DNA from: Olivibacter jilunii
GTDB lineage: Bacteria; Bacteroidota; Bacteroidia; Sphingobacteriales; Sphingobacteriaceae
DNA length: 64,000 nucleotides
NCBI RefSeq assembly: GCF_900607235.1
Contig: NZ_LR027849.1
Span: 992,001-1,056,000 of the forward strand
Reading direction: 5' to 3'
The notes beneath the pieces are model-generated. The model saw only the letters and a list, made by a program, of their open reading frames with translations, was not told where the DNA came from and ran no database searches. Positions within the stretch are counted from its first letter, which is position 1. Each line of letters opens with the position of its first letter. Both the position numbers and the translations under genes were made by a program. This document shows positions 61,662 through 64,000 of this stretch, in pieces.

Positions 61662-63298
61662 AAGACCTATGCTCTCAACATTGGTTAAAAGAAGCTGTCA
61701 TCTATTCGTTGGACGTTCGAAGCTTTAAAGATGCTGACCACAACGGATTAGGTGATATTCAAGGGCTTATATCTAAATTGGATTATCTTCAATATTTAGG
61801 TATCAATTGTATTTGGCTAGTACCTTTTTATAGCTCAGACGAAAAGGATGGGGGATATGATGTGGTTAATTACTATACAGTTGATACTCGGTTAGGAACA
61901 CTGCAGGACTTTGAAGTACTGGTAAAATCGGCCGCAAAAAGAAATATTAAAATAATTATCGACTTGGTAGTTAATCATACAAGCAATCGACATCCTTGGT
62001 TCCTTGAAGCAATATCCGATAGAGGCAGCAGATTTCACGATTTTTATATATGGAAGGATGAGAAACCGGAAAATGACAAGGAAGATTTGGTATTCAAGAC
62101 TGTCGAAGAAAGCAATTGGGAATATAATCACCAGGTGAATCGTTATTACTACCATACTTTTTATCACTTTCAACCCGATTTGAACGTGTCAAATCCCGCA
62201 GTTCAGGAAGAGATTCTTCGAATTTTAAACTTCTGGATGCAGTTTGGCATTTTTGGTTTTCGCATTGACGCCGTTCCACACATACTTAAAAACAAAGGCG
62301 ACGAGCGTTTTGAAGGAAACCCCTATGACGTTCTAGATCGATGGAAGGAAGCTGTTCTTAAAATCAATAAAGACGCGATTCTTATTGGAGAGGCGGATGT
62401 TGAACCGGAAGACTATCCCCGTTTTTTTAACAAAGGGAAAAAACTTGATGGATTATTTAATTTCTTCCTGAATAACTATCTGTTTCTCGCTCTTGCAGAA
62501 CACTGTGCTAAACCGCTAATAAACGCTTTTAAACGCTTACCCTTCTCAAATGGCCACGGTCAGTATCTGAACTTTCTTCGAAACCATGATGAATTGGATT
62601 TGGAACGATTAACAAACGATGAACGAGCCCGCGTTATGGAAGTTTTTGCACCCTGTCCATTTATGCGAATCTATGATAGGGGCATTAGAAGAAGATTGCC
62701 TCCTATGTTGAACAACAATCGAATGCATATTTGTTTAAGTATGAATCTTCTATTAACACTCCCTGGAAGCCCTGTAATTCGTTATGGTGAAGAAATCGGA
62801 ATGGGAGATGATTTGGACTTGCAGGAACGACAAAGCGTGCGAACAGCTATGCAATGGGACGATACATTCAATGGTGGTTTTTCTTCCGTTTCACCACCCG
62901 AGCTTAAGTGGACAGTGATTGATGGAGGAGTTTATGGATATCAAAACATCAATGTTTCCAAAGAAATGGATGACGAATTTTCAATATTATGTCAAACAAA
63001 AAAAATAATCGCCTCTCGAAAGGAGTATAAGCTGGCTTTTTGCAGTTCGTTTCAAATCTTAAAGAATGATCATCCGCAAATATTCATTTATCGATATGAT
63101 CTCAATGACTATGGAATACTTATCATTAATAACTTTTCGTATACAAATGCAGACGTGGAAATAGATCTAACGAAAGAAAAACCGGTGCTAACCTGTGTGT
63201 TGGGCAGCCCCTTATCAATGAAAGAATCTGCCGGAAAAATAAATCTCATACTCTCTCCTTACAGTTACCTTTGGTATAAGCTGTCTAAACTGGAATAG
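61658..63298 (+). CDS. GH13 enzyme of the trehalose synthase type
   Basis: A 546-aa cytosolic GH13 protein. Opening SLDVRSFKDADHNGLGDIQG, nucleophile in GFRIDAVPHIL, acid Glu in ILIGEADVEPEDY and Asp in LRNHDELDLERL; the last motif and RRRLPPMLNN resemble trehalose synthase (maltose to trehalose) and its relatives. It lacks a fused maltokinase. It may make trehalose or rearrange maltose with the neighbouring alpha-glucosidase; compatible-solute production is an inference. It has a small acidic gene downstream. Confidence 0.85.
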   Translation: MKDLCSQHWLKEAVIYSLDVRSFKDADHNGLGDIQGLISKLDYLQYLGINCIWLVPFYSSDEKDGGYDVVNYYTVDTRLGTLQDFEVLVKSAAKRNIKIIIDLVVNHTSNRHPWFLEAISDRGSRFHDFYIWKDEKPENDKEDLVFKTVEESNWEYNHQVNRYYYHTFYHFQPDLNVSNPAVQEEILRILNFWMQFGIFGFRIDAVPHILKNKGDERFEGNPYDVLDRWKEAVLKINKDAILIGEADVEPEDYPRFFNKGKKLDGLFNFFLNNYLFLALAEHCAKPLINAFKRLPFSNGHGQYLNFLRNHDELDLERLTNDERARVMEVFAPCPFMRIYDRGIRRRLPPMLNNNRMHICLSMNLLLTLPGSPVIRYGEEIGMGDDLDLQERQSVRTAMQWDDTFNGGFSSVSPPELKWTVIDGGVYGYQNINVSKEMDDEFSILCQTKKIIASRKEYKLAFCSSFQILKNDHPQIFIYRYDLNDYGILIINNFSYTNADVEIDLTKEKPVLTCVLGSPLSMKESAGKINLILSPYSYLWYKLSKLE

Positions 63299-63350
63299 CA
63301 ATTGTTTACCTATTATTAAATATATTTTTAAACAAATAAATTTTATACCT

Positions 63351-63632
63351 ATGAGCACATCGAATCAAACAAGCAATCACAATGAAATAAAGCAATGGGC
63401 AAAAGAACGGGGTGGTGTCCCGGCCAGAGTAAAAGGAACAGGAAATGGCGAAGATGCAGGTATTTTAAGAATCCATTTTCCTGAACATAGTGAGCATAAT
63501 GACGACCTGGAGGAAATAAGCTGGGAAGATTTCTTTGAAGAATTTGAAGAAAATAAACTGGATTTTCTTTTTCAGGAAAAAAAATCAGATGGCGAACAGA
63601 GTACTTTTCACAAATTCATTCAGCGAAAATAA
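63351..63632 (+). CDS. Small acidic protein near GH13 genes, 93 aa
   Basis: Opens MSTSNQTSNHNEIKQWAKER and has the block GVPARVKGTGNGEDAGILRIHF followed by an acidic stretch (SWEDFFEEFEENKLDFLF). Similar short proteins are found in Bacteroidota next to sugar and stress genes and are sometimes wrongly annotated as branching-enzyme fragments. No function is established. It overlaps nothing; the next gene starts six bases after its stop. Confidence 0.65.
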   Translation: MSTSNQTSNHNEIKQWAKERGGVPARVKGTGNGEDAGILRIHFPEHSEHNDDLEEISWEDFFEEFEENKLDFLFQEKKSDGEQSTFHKFIQRK

Positions 63633-63637
63633 AGGAG

Positions 63638-64000
63638 ATGGCAACAACAGCAAAGCGAAAACCGGAAACGAAGAAGAAAGCGCTCGAAGAACCTACGTTG
63701 GAAATCGAAAAAAAAAGGCAAGCTCCCGGAAAAAAAGATCTTTCCAAATCATATAATGCCTTTAAGCAATATGGCGGCAAGCAATATACAGGAATGGCAA
63801 TCGGCAGAAGTCACCATTGGGAATATGACCAGGGTGACTGGAAAGAAACAAAGATTACACCGGACCTTTGGGAGATTTTTTATGCAGTAACTAAGCGACG
63901 GAAGGGACATGCGCCAAAAGGGTCGGGTGTTCCGGTAGGAACGGAATACCATTGGTATATTTTGGCTCATCAAAACGTAAAAAAGTTAAATGCGAACGAC
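63638..64000 (+). CDS. Hypothetical basic protein (partial, runs off window)
   Basis: ATG at 63638, directly after AAAGGAG, opens 121 codons without a stop. The product begins with a Lys-rich tail (TTAKRKPETKKKALEEPTL) and continues with ordered segments: YGGKQYTGMAIGRSHHWEYD, WKETKITPDLWEIFYAVTKR and GVPVGTEYHWYILAHQNVKK. I do not recognise the family. It is probably cotranscribed with the acidic gene before it. Confidence 0.6.
   Translation, partial: MATTAKRKPETKKKALEEPTLEIEKKRQAPGKKDLSKSYNAFKQYGGKQYTGMAIGRSHHWEYDQGDWKETKITPDLWEIFYAVTKRRKGHAPKGSGVPVGTEYHWYILAHQNVKKLNAND

Noticed and set aside
63535-63756. Open frame of 73 codons overlapping two small genes
   Set aside because: It lies in another frame of the acidic gene and the Lys-rich gene, both of which have better starts and composition.
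1-64000. CRISPR arrays, insertion sequences, prophage, rRNA, integrase or restriction genes
   Set aside because: Looked for on both strands; no repeat-spacer arrays, transposase motifs, terminal repeats or phage genes were seen.

Overview
The window looks like a chromosomal piece of a Bacteroidota, most likely Sphingobacteriaceae (Sphingobacterium/Olivibacter/Pedobacter-like). Support: AT-rich coding sequence, few Shine-Dalgarno sites, candidate promoters of the Bacteroidota TTG...TAnnTTTG form, and families common in this group (CarboxypepD_reg/TonB-plug outer membrane barrel, LytTR two-component pair, DUF6496, DUF4142, baeRF, KTSC, low-affinity iron permease). Genus is an inference; there is no rRNA gene to settle it. 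The ends cut a DUF1634 gene (left) and an unrecognised gene (right).

Layout. 0-11 kb: TauE/SafE-type exporter with DUF1634 partner, sbcD-sbcC, tRNA-Gly, a hybrid histidine kinase with a degenerate receiver, small proteins and a large outer membrane barrel protein. 11-20 kb: a tRNA-Cys-like gene of odd structure, purL, a LytS/LytR-type pair, a CPA2 cation/proton antiporter. 20-34 kb: carbon-metabolism transporters and regulators: Fsr-like MFS exporter plus FadR-type regulator facing a FAD/Fe-S 2-hydroxyacid dehydrogenase; a cold-shock-domain protein; an MFS-HAD-DeoR operon with a striking inverted repeat over its start codon; a Gfo/Idh/MocA oxidoreductase; an HTH protein; an OmpA lipoprotein; a Zn-alcohol dehydrogenase facing an AraC regulator; a UvrD-type helicase. 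36-41 kb: small stress-type genes (degenerate NarL-type regulator, PA2169-like bundle, iron permease-like protein, DUF4142, baeRF).

41-50 kb holds the most interesting block: two convergent, tightly packed gene strings. They encode D,D-heptose nucleotide synthesis (GmhA fused to a glycosyltransferase, GmhB, HldE), two GT9 heptosyltransferase-like proteins, a GT2 and a NodU/CmcH-type carbamoyltransferase. HldD, the epimerase of LPS heptose synthesis, is not in the block. It reads as a dedicated pathway for a carbamoylated heptose-containing glycan or small molecule of unknown identity.

50-64 kb: more stress and sugar genes: LLM oxidoreductase, a decayed AI-2E transporter pseudogene, GNAT, two NarL-type regulators (one without the phospho-acceptor Asp), a nucleotidyltransferase-metallophosphoesterase pair, tandem-USP protein, KTSC protein, small hydrophilic and membrane peptides, a YghA-like SDR, two GH13 enzymes of the alpha-glucosidase/trehalose synthase type, and two small trailing genes. 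The second half looks like a general stress/osmoprotection region with paralogous NarL-type regulators scattered in it.

No insertion sequence, prophage, CRISPR array, rRNA operon or replication origin was found. Several intrinsic terminators are clear, two of which include the stop codon of the gene they end. For many genes the longest open frame begins at an upstream TTG; I placed the start at the first ATG that fits family length, signal peptide or promoter, and give the reason in each entry.
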